Assembly (NCBI GenBank): GCA_004297725.1
Contig: SCUS01000092.1
Location: forward strand, 248,001-312,000
Length of the DNA: 64,000 nucleotides
Source: Myxococcaceae bacterium
Lineage (GTDB): Bacteria; Myxococcota_A; Polyangia; Polyangiales; Ga0077539
Reading direction: 5' to 3'
The notes beneath the pieces are model-generated. The model searched no databases and was not told where the DNA came from. It saw only the letters and a list, made by a program, of their open reading frames with translations. Shown here in pieces: positions 36,301 through 44,145 of this stretch. The translations under genes and the position numbers were made by a program. The stretch's first letter is position 1. Each line of letters starts with the position of its first letter.

Positions 36301-38960
36301 CAGCCGACGCGGAGGGGGCGGTGCCCCCCGATGGCACGGTGCCGACCCTGACGCTCCGCCTCGAGGCGGCGGATCAGGCGTTGATTCGGCAGGTTCATGA
36401 CACCAGTGACTGGGTGCTCACGATCGACCGCAACCTCGGGCTCGACTACTTCGACAGCGCCGGCGGCGCACAAGAGACCGGCTACCTCCTCGACTTCTCG
36501 CCTGAGTTCCTCCAGGAGGACCAGGCTCGGGTGATGCTCACCACGCGGAGCACCACAGAGCTCGAGCACCTCATTCGACCGACCCTCGACCAGTTCGGGC
36601 TCGCTCTCCCCGAGGGCGGCGAGGTGATGGTGCTCGAGACCCTCCGCTCGTTGTCGGGCCGGTTCGCGCTGCGCATGCAGTCTGGGCCTGCGCTCGCGGC
36701 CGAGGTTGTCGGGCTCCTGGTGGCGCGCTGGGCACTCGAGCGAGTCGGGCTCCTGCAGCACCGGATCGTGATCCCGATCGACGCGCACCGCGCGTGGTTC
36801 ACGGCCGACGACAACGATCCGCTCGCGGTGGTGAAGCAGCGCCGGGCGGATCTCATCTTGATCCGCCTCCGCGGCCCCGAGCGCGAGGTCGAGATGCACA
36901 TCGTCGAGGTGAAGCAGCGCGACGAGCTGGGCCACAAGGACCGGGCGCGTATCTACGTTCAGATGCGCGAGCAGGCCGAGCACACGATGAAGCGTCTGCG
37001 CGAGCTGTTCGACCCCGACCTCTTCACCTCCCCCCGAGGTGACCGCCTACTGCGCGCGAAGGAGCTCGCCAACGTGTTGAGCTTCTACCTCGCCCGCGCG
37101 CTGCGCTACGGGCTCCTCGACGAAGTGGCTGCCGAAGGCGCGCGCGCCTTGATCGAGACCCTCGACAGCGGTTACCGGCTGATCCTGAAACCCGTTGGCG
37201 TGCTCTACGAGTGCAAGGCAAAGGGGTACCACGTTGACGAAGACGAGCCGGGATTCCCCGTGCATCGCATCGGGGGCGACCTTGCCGCGCGCCTTCTCTC
37301 GGAAGCGATGTTGGCCTTCACACACCCCTCGCCGGAGGCGCCACCGGAAGCGCCCCCGTTGAAGACGCCGGCCGCGCCCTCGCCGACGTTGGTACGCGAG
37401 CTTGACGCCCTACGACTAGGCCTTGGCGCCGACGAGGTGATACCAACGCCAGCGCAGGCGTCGGTGCCTCCGACGTCGGTCGCGGAGGCCCCGCCCCGGG
37501 TGACGTCGGCCGTTGTCGTTGACGTCGCTCCGCATGTTCTGCCGGTCGTGGCGCTCGACACGCGCGAGGCCATCGCAGAGCATCCAGTCGCAGCGCCAGT
37601 CCTCACGGAGCTACAGCCCCTGGTCGTCCACGGTCAAAGCCGCGAGGTGGAGTCGCCCGAGGCTGTGCCTCTGACCGCACCACCGATGCTCGTGGAGGCC
37701 CCATCCCCAGTCGAGGTTACGGCTCCGACACCCGTCGCCGCGCCCGACCTGGGCAGCGTGATCATGCTCGGCGCGACGGAGCGTACGCAGCAGTACGGCA
37801 TCCTCGGTCGCGCTGGAGCCTCGAAGGTCGCGGTCGACCTGAACGGCTGCAACACCATCAGCCTGTTCGGGGTGCAGGGCTTCGGCAAGTCCTACACCAT
37901 GGGTGTCATCGCCGAGATGGCTGTGCAGTCGATGGCCGGCATCAACGTGCTCCCGTCGCCCCTCGCGACGGTGATTTTTCACTACCATAAGAGCGACAGC
38001 TACGAGCCGGAGTTCGCGACGGCGCTTCGTGGCAATGCAAAGGTTCGCGAAGTCGAGCGGCTCGCGCAGGAGTACGGGGCACACCCAACCGGCCTACGAG
38101 ACATGGTGCTGCTGGTGCCCGAGGCGAAGCTCGCGCTTCGGCGTGAGGAGTACCCCGGCACCGAGGTGCTGCCGATCAAGTTCGCGTCGTCGGAGCTCGG
38201 CGCGGACGGGTGGAAGTTCCTCATGGGCGCGGTCGGCAATGATTCGCTGTACGTGAAGCAGATCGTGTCGATCATGCAGCGGGCCAGGGGCAAGCTCACA
38301 CTCGCGAAGCTGAAGTCGGAGATCGAGGACTCCGACCTCTCGAAGGGGCTGCGGAAGCTCGCCGAGACGCGGGTGGCGCTGGCCGAGGACTTCATCGACG
38401 ACGGGGCGAAGCTCGGCGACGTCTTGCGGCCCGGGCGGACGGTGATCGTCGACCTTCGCGACGAGTGGCTTGAGCGCGACGACGCCCTCGGTTTGTTCGT
38501 CGTGATGATGACCATTTTCGGCGCGGTGAAGCACCAGGGCAAGGTTTTCAACAAGCTCATGGTCTTCGACGAGGCCCACAAGTACATCACCGAGTCCGAA
38601 CTCATCGGGCAGGTGGTGGGCATCATCCGCGAGATGCGGCACCAGGCCACGAGCGTGCTGATCGCGAGCCAGGATCCGCTGTCGGTACCCCGCGCGGTGA
38701 TCGAACTGACGTCACTCCTCATCCTGCACCGAATGTCGTCGCCGCAGTGGTTGAAGCACCTGAAGAGCGCGATCGGCGCGCTGGAGGGTGTTACCGAGGG
38801 GCAGGTGGGAGCGCTCGTGCAAGGCGAGGCGCTCGTGTGGACGCAGCGGAGCACCGACCCTCGCTACATGCAACGGCCGCAGAAGATCCAGATCCGGCCG
38901 CGCGTGACGCATCACGGTGGCGGTACGAAGACCGCCGTCACAGGCGGCACGGTCCGATAG
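33390..38960 (+). CDS. 1856-residue HerA-like ATPase with embedded nuclease motif (MAD8-like)
   Basis: The start overlaps the MAD7-like stop (ATGA). Residues 1-1100 are helical with no recognised domain. At about 1155-1180 a PD-(D/E)XK-like pattern appears: RRADLILIRL, then EMHIVEVKQRD with E1173 and K1175. A flexible Pro/Ala/Val linker spans about 1315-1450. The C-terminal 400 residues are a HerA/FtsK-type ATPase: Walker A GVQGFGKSYTMG near 1494, Walker B LMVFDEAHKY near 1724, and a sensor-like SVLIASQDPLSVP. Such motors move along DNA, often feeding a nuclease. The gene ends flush with the stop of the convergent helicase gene. In MADS the last gene, mad8, encodes an ATP-binding protein of this kind. 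Confidence 0.82.
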   Translation: MTPPMVLQRTTRDDLHSFIAEQCLPRLREELRAKGDERRLRVTDLPLPVMERLAQTLDAEGSGGKWVARVLTAVAAAEPWRATATKLIELRNALREPLLVFLPTGLRTAAEDSLDVATFTEIPIASRTAAFANELHQRLPSALRPHVDDALRFLRRERVLRSSDLEVEYLLTVLKNGSTPAAAGGAMFLFGLIPDFALFDGSDHRQRLARNQTVSATLAEVRRPLQERIGRLRIVPGTLQSSLFVFLRDRHSDEPVSWTALIACDVAHRPLAFECWKLLDTMTEQSLRLALDPLELPTQTPDEVGGATPMKFWDLRQEKTLKVTFASFPSPPLVDAWKSFRIQLLELNDGQPTPVWTSNNFPKPKAKARTKKFTRQLKAADLETVPEGSYFVRLDALGQDGTNLTESQSRTDGQSPENESDLFLVLRGGDGAGSEDEPARTVRTTSFADAWCAIASKASDKTRDHEALPPRGELTGRWDQTAGASVRGDVLFTFENPGANGLSILLPGLLRRIEYESLEHPEHFGWYRLELADVRSLSDVEVKRRWTGATPTDPLTQAFVAARKAVFDAILAQHGQRAKQPGSDDRRRGTVETVDLLALRSLVEAYARAYVSWARGSLADVQGQALRRLIGTFDVAELRWRASGGDPGRALLVGPLHPLRMLWHLQHAEVVERALQAWQNKYESAPSWPRLIDQLRRGLLPSNLPMVLFDERGRGYVERELVTSHWSLYLPDRGPEGQRLDTAASRSSACRLLGVRKRYVEATGLSARDLAARVIEYLEQHPYVDQLRINVFNPGDGQLVADTLRAVESARLLLRGTDGNAPSLRYAIQMFAAAEHVDETGEALDALLDPERQVANSDEFTLASGNHLLPKLLVARGTVDEFLKDPGAFAAHLTIFAEHFRARACLGDARTLRRGTFVAGLVHEPETRYIARPGGTGYEWVKGVRPQGSKDADPLERLLVETLDAVQAIEAADAEGAVPPDGTVPTLTLRLEAADQALIRQVHDTSDWVLTIDRNLGLDYFDSAGGAQETGYLLDFSPEFLQEDQARVMLTTRSTTELEHLIRPTLDQFGLALPEGGEVMVLETLRSLSGRFALRMQSGPALAAEVVGLLVARWALERVGLLQHRIVIPIDAHRAWFTADDNDPLAVVKQRRADLILIRLRGPEREVEMHIVEVKQRDELGHKDRARIYVQMREQAEHTMKRLRELFDPDLFTSPRGDRLLRAKELANVLSFYLARALRYGLLDEVAAEGARALIETLDSGYRLILKPVGVLYECKAKGYHVDEDEPGFPVHRIGGDLAARLLSEAMLAFTHPSPEAPPEAPPLKTPAAPSPTLVRELDALRLGLGADEVIPTPAQASVPPTSVAEAPPRVTSAVVVDVAPHVLPVVALDTREAIAEHPVAAPVLTELQPLVVHGQSREVESPEAVPLTAPPMLVEAPSPVEVTAPTPVAAPDLGSVIMLGATERTQQYGILGRAGASKVAVDLNGCNTISLFGVQGFGKSYTMGVIAEMAVQSMAGINVLPSPLATVIFHYHKSDSYEPEFATALRGNAKVREVERLAQEYGAHPTGLRDMVLLVPEAKLALRREEYPGTEVLPIKFASSELGADGWKFLMGAVGNDSLYVKQIVSIMQRARGKLTLAKLKSEIEDSDLSKGLRKLAETRVALAEDFIDDGAKLGDVLRPGRTVIVDLRDEWLERDDALGLFVVMMTIFGAVKHQGKVFNKLMVFDEAHKYITESELIGQVVGIIREMRHQATSVLIASQDPLSVPRAVIELTSLLILHRMSSPQWLKHLKSAIGALEGVTEGQVGALVQGEALVWTQRSTDPRYMQRPQKIQIRPRVTHHGGGTKTAVTGGTVR

Positions 38961-40979
38961 TCAGCCGGACGCGACGTCGCGACGCGGGCGGTGGTCGAGG
39001 CTCACGTCCCTTCGCTTGACCCACTTCGACTCCAGCACCTGCTCCCAGAACTCGGACGGCTTCACGTACCGGCTGTTCTTGCCGGGTATCGGCGCCCACG
39101 TGAGGTACAGGAATTTCTCGGCGCGGGTGAGGGCCACGTAGAAGAGTCGGCGCTCGTCCTCGATGGATCCCTCGTAGCGCGCTTGGTCTTCAACAGCCGC
39201 TCGCGGGATGAGGTGCCACACCCCCGCACCGCCCATCTTCGGTGACGGGAAGCGGTTCTGAAGGAGCGCGGGCACGAACACCACGGGCCACTGCATACCC
39301 TTGGCCTGATGGATCGTCGTGACGCGCACGACGTCGGGGCTGGCGTTGTCGTGCTCCTTCCACCCCTCGGGATATGCGCCCTCAGCACCGTGCTCCAGAA
39401 ACCCCGCGAACTCCTCGTACTGTTCGAGAGGCGGGCGGTCGCCGTGAACCGTCTCGAAGTCAGATATGACCTCGCGGAATTTGCCCAGGTTGTAGAATGA
39501 CGCCTCGCCGCGATTCTCCGGGACTGCGTCTTCGCGGAGTGCAAGGTCTTCGAGGAAGCGAGCGAACACCCGCGAAATCGCGAGGAGTTCCCACCGCGCA
39601 GGGTCCGGTTCGTCGAGCGTGCGGCGTGTCTCCGCGGCGTTCTCGACCGCGACGTCGAGCTTCGCGGTGTCGAGGCCGAGCCGAGCGGCCTCCCAGCTTG
39701 CCTTGAGCGCGAATTCGTCGACATCGTTGTGACCTGCGACGAAGTAGAACAACGCTCTCGCAGCGCGGGCCTCTCGCGCTTCGAAGAGGTTGTTCATGCC
39801 GGTCACCACGTAGGGGATACCTGCCAGGTCGAGGGCCTGGGTAATTACGCCGCCGGTTGCCTTCACGCTCCGCAAGAGGATCGCCACGTCCGAGTACGAC
39901 AGGGCCCGGTCCCGCTCCCCCTCGCGATAGGTGATTCCGCGCAGTTCTTTGATCTTGCGCGCAATGAAGGTGGCCTCCGCGTCGTGATCGAGGAACGCGA
40001 GCGCCTCGATGTCTCCGGGCTCAAACGGTTGGGCGTCGGTGGTCGCCATCGCCTTGGGGAGACGCTCGGCGTTCCGGCTAATGAAGTCTCGCGCGACCTC
40101 GACGATGCCTCGGCTCGAACGAAAGTTCTCTTCCAGTCGAACCTGACGCACGTTCGGGTAGCGCCGCGCGAAGGTCAGGATGTTCCGGACGTCGGCGCCG
40201 CGCCACTGGTAGAGGGTCTGGTCGTCGTCGCCCACCACACAGAGAGTCGCACCGAGTTCGTGAAGCAGCGCGATGAGTTCCTCCTGCACGGGGCTCACGT
40301 CCTGGTACTCGTCGACGATCAAACGGCGGACCCTCTCCGCAACGCGGGCGCGCACCTCGAGGTCGTGTCGCAGTGCGCGGACGGCTTCCTCCAGGATCGA
40401 TGCGTAGTCGAGGGAGGACGTCGACGCCAGGAGCTGACGGTAGTGCCCGAGTCCCTGCACGACACTGCACGTCGTGAGGCTCTGTGGGTGAACGCGCGCC
40501 TCGCGCAGGACATCAAGGGCGCTCAGGTACCGCCGCGTGTCCTTGAACCGTTGGAGCCTCTTCCCTTCGAGATCGGTCGTCGTTGTGAGCCCGCTTCCAG
40601 CACCGTGTCGATCGACCAGGAGTGCTTGTTGCACCGCGTTCAGCACGCCGAACTCGCCGTACGCGGGAACCTCTGCGCGCAGCAGGTCGAGACAGAATGC
40701 GTGGATGGTGCCGACGTAGAGCCGCGCGACGTTGACCCGATCTCCGTGTCGCTCCCGACAACGCCGGATGATGCGATCCTTGAGTTCTACCGATGCCTTC
40801 TCGGTGAACGTAAAGGCGACGATGTTCGCAGGGGAGAGGGCGGTCAACTGACCGGGATCAAGCAGGGCGGCGACGTGTCGAGCGACGACCTCGGTCTTGC
40901 CCGAGCCCGCACAGGCGACGAGTTGCAGATTCCCGGTGGAGTGGTCGATCGCGTCTTGCTGGGCCAGCGTGAGCGTCAT
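38961..40979 (-). CDS. UvrD/PcrA-type superfamily 1 helicase
   Basis: A 672-residue protein. Motif I is ACAGSGKT at 22-29, motif Ia is TFTEKAS, motif II is DEYQD at 223-227, motif III is VGDDDQTLYQWRGA, motif IV is LEENFRSS, and motif VI is FYVALTRAEKFLYLTW near 620. This is the standard UvrD/PcrA set and length, with no C-terminal nuclease domain. It should unwind DNA 3' to 5' using ATP. The ATG at 40979 is preferred because it starts directly before the Q-motif (LAQQDAIDHS). Its stop codon abuts the stop of the large ATPase gene with no spacing, so it was placed exactly at the end of the defence operon. It may belong to the island or be a chromosomal repair gene. Confidence 0.85.
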   Translation of the reverse strand: MTLTLAQQDAIDHSTGNLQLVACAGSGKTEVVARHVAALLDPGQLTALSPANIVAFTFTEKASVELKDRIIRRCRERHGDRVNVARLYVGTIHAFCLDLLRAEVPAYGEFGVLNAVQQALLVDRHGAGSGLTTTTDLEGKRLQRFKDTRRYLSALDVLREARVHPQSLTTCSVVQGLGHYRQLLASTSSLDYASILEEAVRALRHDLEVRARVAERVRRLIVDEYQDVSPVQEELIALLHELGATLCVVGDDDQTLYQWRGADVRNILTFARRYPNVRQVRLEENFRSSRGIVEVARDFISRNAERLPKAMATTDAQPFEPGDIEALAFLDHDAEATFIARKIKELRGITYREGERDRALSYSDVAILLRSVKATGGVITQALDLAGIPYVVTGMNNLFEAREARAARALFYFVAGHNDVDEFALKASWEAARLGLDTAKLDVAVENAAETRRTLDEPDPARWELLAISRVFARFLEDLALREDAVPENRGEASFYNLGKFREVISDFETVHGDRPPLEQYEEFAGFLEHGAEGAYPEGWKEHDNASPDVVRVTTIHQAKGMQWPVVFVPALLQNRFPSPKMGGAGVWHLIPRAAVEDQARYEGSIEDERRLFYVALTRAEKFLYLTWAPIPGKNSRYVKPSEFWEQVLESKWVKRRDVSLDHRPRRDVASG

Positions 40980-41045
40980 GCGATGGGGCGACGCTACCAC
41001 CACGAGGCGACCAGTCTGAAGTGGAGCCACCTCGAGCGCGGTCAC

Positions 41046-41690
41046 GCCCGAGGACGCGGTCGTGCACGCGCAGGTGATCGAGTCGGTGGCATCTCCGCTG
41101 GGTGCTCGACCTGATGCAGGGCGACGGCGTCGTGGACGCCGCGCTCGGCGAGCGCGAGGACGTCGACGAGGTGGTGTGCACCTGGTCGTACGGCGTCGAG
41201 GAAAGGCTGTGGCGGGCCAACGTGAGCACGGCTGCTCGAGCTCGGCGGCAGGAACACCGCCATGGTGCTCGACGACGCGACCTTCGCGAAGGCCGCCAAG
41301 AATGCGGTGCTGAGTGCCTTGGAGACCACGGGGCGGCGGTGCCCGTGCGGGTTGCGGCTCATCGTCACACGCGGCACTGCCGACCGTTTCGTCGAGGAGG
41401 TCACCCATCGAGCGGCGGCGCTGGTGATCGGGCACCCGCTCGACTAGGCCCTACTGCGGTCCGTTCGTGTCGTCGCGGTCGCTGGACCGCTTCGAGGCTC
41501 TGCTGCGCATCGACGACGCGGAGGAGTCCGAGGTCGTGATCGCCCCGGCGGAGGCGACGGTCACCCTGTGTGGTTCCTCATCCACGGCGAGTTACGTGTG
41601 GCCCTTCTGCGGACCCTCGTTCGCCGGGCCAGCGGTCCCGACACCGCGATCACCGATGCCCTCCAGGATGCCGTCCACAGCGGGAAGTAG
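41046..41690 (+). pseudogene. decayed plus-strand gene fragments
   Basis: Short credible stretches occur in different plus-strand frames: WVLDLMQGDGVVDAALGERE, then TAMVLDDATFAKAAKNAVLS, then SLDRFEALLRIDDAEESEVV and finally FLIHGELRVALLRTLVRRAS before a stop near 41690. Each is protein-like but separated by frameshifts and stops, so one or two genes have decayed here. I cannot name the original product. Confidence 0.45.
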
Positions 41691-41792
41691 CGCTCCTCGT
41701 CGTGCACTACGCGTCGGAGTATTCCGACCGACCCAGTCGAAGCACGGGTGGGGAAGAGTCACTGGAACGGCCACAACTCCTGCGGCCGTTGG

Positions 41793-42134
41793 TCACCCTT
41801 GAGTTCGCGGCGGCATCCCGATGGCGAGCAACACGGCGTCCACGGCGGCCCAGTCCCGGTCTCGAATCGCCTTCTGCAGCGCCGCGTGGGGGTCGTCCGG
41901 GCCGGGCAACAGCAGCTCCCACACCTCGCACCCCAACGCCCCGGCCAAGGCGAACATGGCCGCCAGGGACGGTGCTCGCCTCCCGGACTCCAGCTGGCTC
42001 ACGTATGGAAGCGACAGTCCTGCGCGAACCGCCAACCCCGTCCTGCTCATCGCCGGCCGGTGCACTTCGCGAAGTTGCCGCAGCCGTCGCCCAAATTGCC
42101 GGCAGAAATCGGATGAAACGCCGACGCGGGCCAT
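41793..42134 (-). CDS. XRE-family helix-turn-helix regulator
   Basis: A 113-residue protein. Residues about 14-70 form a Cro/C1-type helix-turn-helix: FGRRLRQLREVHR, then SRTGLAVRAGLSLPYVSQLE and SGRRAPSLAAMFALAGALG. Here LAVRAGLSLPYVSQLESG is the second and recognition helix. The short C-terminal part (AALQKAIRDRDWAAVDAVLL) is probably a dimerisation helix. It starts five bases from the -35 box of the divergent gene at 42220, so it probably binds that promoter and represses its own and the neighbour's transcription; that is inference. Confidence 0.85.
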   Translation of the reverse strand: MARVGVSSDFCRQFGRRLRQLREVHRPAMSRTGLAVRAGLSLPYVSQLESGRRAPSLAAMFALAGALGCEVWELLLPGPDDPHAALQKAIRDRDWAAVDAVLLAIGMPPRTQG

Positions 42135-42138
42135 GCCG

Positions 42139-42168
42139 TTGACACGGTAGACCCAGGGCCGCTATACG
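42139..42168 (+). promoter_or_regulatory. sigma-70-like promoter upstream of the SUMF1-like gene
   Basis: TTGACA at 42139-42144 matches the -35 consensus exactly. TATACG at 42163-42168 is a good -10 box, with an 18-base spacer. A weak inverted pair, CACGGT at 42143-42148 and ACCGTG after the -10 box, could be an operator. The promoter reads toward the gene at 42220 and begins next to the divergent XRE start at 42134. Confidence 0.6.
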
Positions 42169-42219
42169 ACTTTGCACCGTGCTAACATCGACATCATGAG
42201 CGCCGATCGGGGAGCAAGC

Positions 42220-44076
42220 ATGAGAGAGGATGACCGTCTTGGAACATTGGTGGGGTCGCCATGCGTGGCGGAGAGACAGCAGACCCGATCAAGCGCGCAG
42301 AGCGGGCCCGGAATTGCTATCCTCATCGTCCGAGCGACTTTTCGATCTCCGGCCGTGTTCGGATCCCTCCTGGGCTGCATCTTCTTATTCCCGCGACCAG
42401 GTCTTGCTCAACTTCAGGAGCAGCAATGGAGAACATGCACGGCTGCCTTCAACGTTGCCCAACGAAGTATTGATGCGTCACTCAGTCGGTGGCCCCGTGT
42501 CGGTCCGCGTGAGGTCGCACGATTCCGCGGTGCCGTTCGTAGCCGCGCGTCTCGCGCAATTCTCACAATGAGGTCACGGCTTCGAGCAGTGGTTACCCAT
42601 GCCCGCAGGATTCCGGACGAGAGTGTTCGTCAGGCCTTCATGGATAGCGCGCAGCCTCTCGGGTCTGCGATATCTTCCTACGCCAATGTCGCGCGCGCGA
42701 TCGACCTTGAAGACGGCTCTGCGCTGACGGAATTGGAAGCGGTGCTGCCGCAGTTTTCTGGTGCAGGAGGTGGGGCAAGCGAGAGGTGCGGAGAGGATGG
42801 GGACCGCTTCCTGGTTCATCTGTGCGACACCACTCGTCGCGAACTCGAGTCGCTCCGCACCCTTCTTCGCTCCGAGCCTTCTCAGGCAGCAAGCGCAGGC
42901 GAGCTCGTCCTGCGGCACGCAGACCATAACCTGAACAATTTCGCGGAGGCGGCGAGGCACGGAACCGCTCCTTCATCATTCATGGAGATTCAACTCATCG
43001 ACCTCAGCGGCGTGGAACCATCGGATCTGCGTGTAATTCGCCATAGCATGGCGGCGTACGACCGCGCTCGCGCGGCCTGTGCTCCTCGTCCGCTAAGCGA
43101 ACGCGAAGCGCGAGAGAGGCTCAGTCCTCTGCCCGTTACACCCGATGACCCGGCTCCAGGATCGGCGACACAACCGCCCGCAGGGATGATTCTGATCCGC
43201 GCTGGTGCGTTCTTGATGGGGTCACCAGTAGGGATTGGCCTCTCTCTGGAGCGCCCACAGCATCGCGTACAGGTCGGTCCGTTCTTCATGGACCGTACGG
43301 AAGTGACGGTGGCACAGTTCAGGGAATGTGTGAGGGCGGGTCGGTGCGCCGCGATCCCGATGGGTGTCTCGGGGGCAAGGGACGAATCTCAGAGAGCCCT
43401 CGATGACCGACTTTGCAATGGAGGTCGGAGCGACGCCGAGCAGAACCCGATGAACTGCGTAGACTGGAGCCAGGCGGCCACGTTCTGCCAATGGAGAGGA
43501 GGGCGTCTGCCGACCGAGGCGGAGTGGGAGTACGCTGCGAGAGGCACAACCGGGCAAGAGTATCCGTGGGGGAACGGCCCACCCGATGCGCAGCTCTGTT
43601 GGAACAGGCGATCACCGACCGGAGCCACTGTTGGAACCTGCGAGGTAGGAATTTTTCCTAGTGGGCATAGTCCCTTCGGGCTCGAAGATATGGCTGGCAA
43701 CGTTGCCGAGTGGACCTCCAGTTCGTTTGTCTCCTACGCGAATGTGCCGCGGTCGGACGGCCAACACGAGTCTAGTCCCGCCAACAGCACGACGGTCGTG
43801 GTGAGAGGAGGCAGTTGGGCCTCTCAAGGGACGACAGGAGTCATCATCCTTCGCTCGGCATGCCGAGTGCCGTACAATGTTGACATGCGGCTCAATACGA
43901 TCGGATTCCGTTGTGCGATCGGAATCAGCGCGGCGTCCGCACAGCAGTTCAGCCGCCAGGCCGACCCGCCGGCCCGCATCAACGGAGGCACTCCTGAGAA
44001 TTCTCCCGCGCGGGTTCCTACTGTTTTGCCGGATGCCGGCGTCGCTCCACGCCCGGAGCCGAGGTACTTCTTCTAG
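42220..44076 (+). CDS. formylglycine-generating-enzyme (SUMF1) family exported protein
   Basis: 618 residues. The ATG at 42220 is chosen because GGGGAG stands six bases before it. A hydrophobic segment near residues 47-66 (FGSLLGCIFLFPRPGLAQ) looks like a signal peptide with an Ala-Gln cleavage site. Residues about 75-320 form a helical domain of unknown type. Residues about 323-567 are a FGE-sulfatase (SUMF1) domain: ILIRAGAFLMGSP, FFMDRTEVTVAQFRECVRAG, NPMNCVDWSQAATFCQWRGG, RLPTEAEWEYAARGT, YPWGN, DMAGNVAEWTSS, VVRGGSW and GFRCA. The two active-site Cys residues of true FGE are not both visible in the last part (SACRVPYNVD has one), so it is probably a binding relative. It is divergent from the XRE regulator and less GC-rich than average. 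Confidence 0.82.
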   Translation: MREDDRLGTLVGSPCVAERQQTRSSAQSGPGIAILIVRATFRSPAVFGSLLGCIFLFPRPGLAQLQEQQWRTCTAAFNVAQRSIDASLSRWPRVGPREVARFRGAVRSRASRAILTMRSRLRAVVTHARRIPDESVRQAFMDSAQPLGSAISSYANVARAIDLEDGSALTELEAVLPQFSGAGGGASERCGEDGDRFLVHLCDTTRRELESLRTLLRSEPSQAASAGELVLRHADHNLNNFAEAARHGTAPSSFMEIQLIDLSGVEPSDLRVIRHSMAAYDRARAACAPRPLSEREARERLSPLPVTPDDPAPGSATQPPAGMILIRAGAFLMGSPVGIGLSLERPQHRVQVGPFFMDRTEVTVAQFRECVRAGRCAAIPMGVSGARDESQRALDDRLCNGGRSDAEQNPMNCVDWSQAATFCQWRGGRLPTEAEWEYAARGTTGQEYPWGNGPPDAQLCWNRRSPTGATVGTCEVGIFPSGHSPFGLEDMAGNVAEWTSSSFVSYANVPRSDGQHESSPANSTTVVVRGGSWASQGTTGVIILRSACRVPYNVDMRLNTIGFRCAIGISAASAQQFSRQADPPARINGGTPENSPARVPTVLPDAGVAPRPEPRYFF

Positions 44077-44145
44077 GACAGGAGGAGCAGTGTTCCTCGC
44101 AATGCATCGCCCATGGCGTTGAGCCGCTGTCCGACTCGAACAACA

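Noticed and set aside
20410..38960. A canonical BREX or DISARM system
   Set aside because: No PglZ phosphatase, BrxC ATPase, DrmA/DrmB helicase or DrmC PLD protein is encoded, although BrxL and a PglW-like kinase are.
38961..40979. The UvrD-type gene as GajB of a Gabija system
   Set aside because: No GajA-type OLD nuclease gene lies next to it.
42172..42219. Earlier start of the SUMF1-like gene
   Set aside because: The extra codons overlap the promoter region, and the strong ribosome site is at 42211-42216, before the ATG at 42220.
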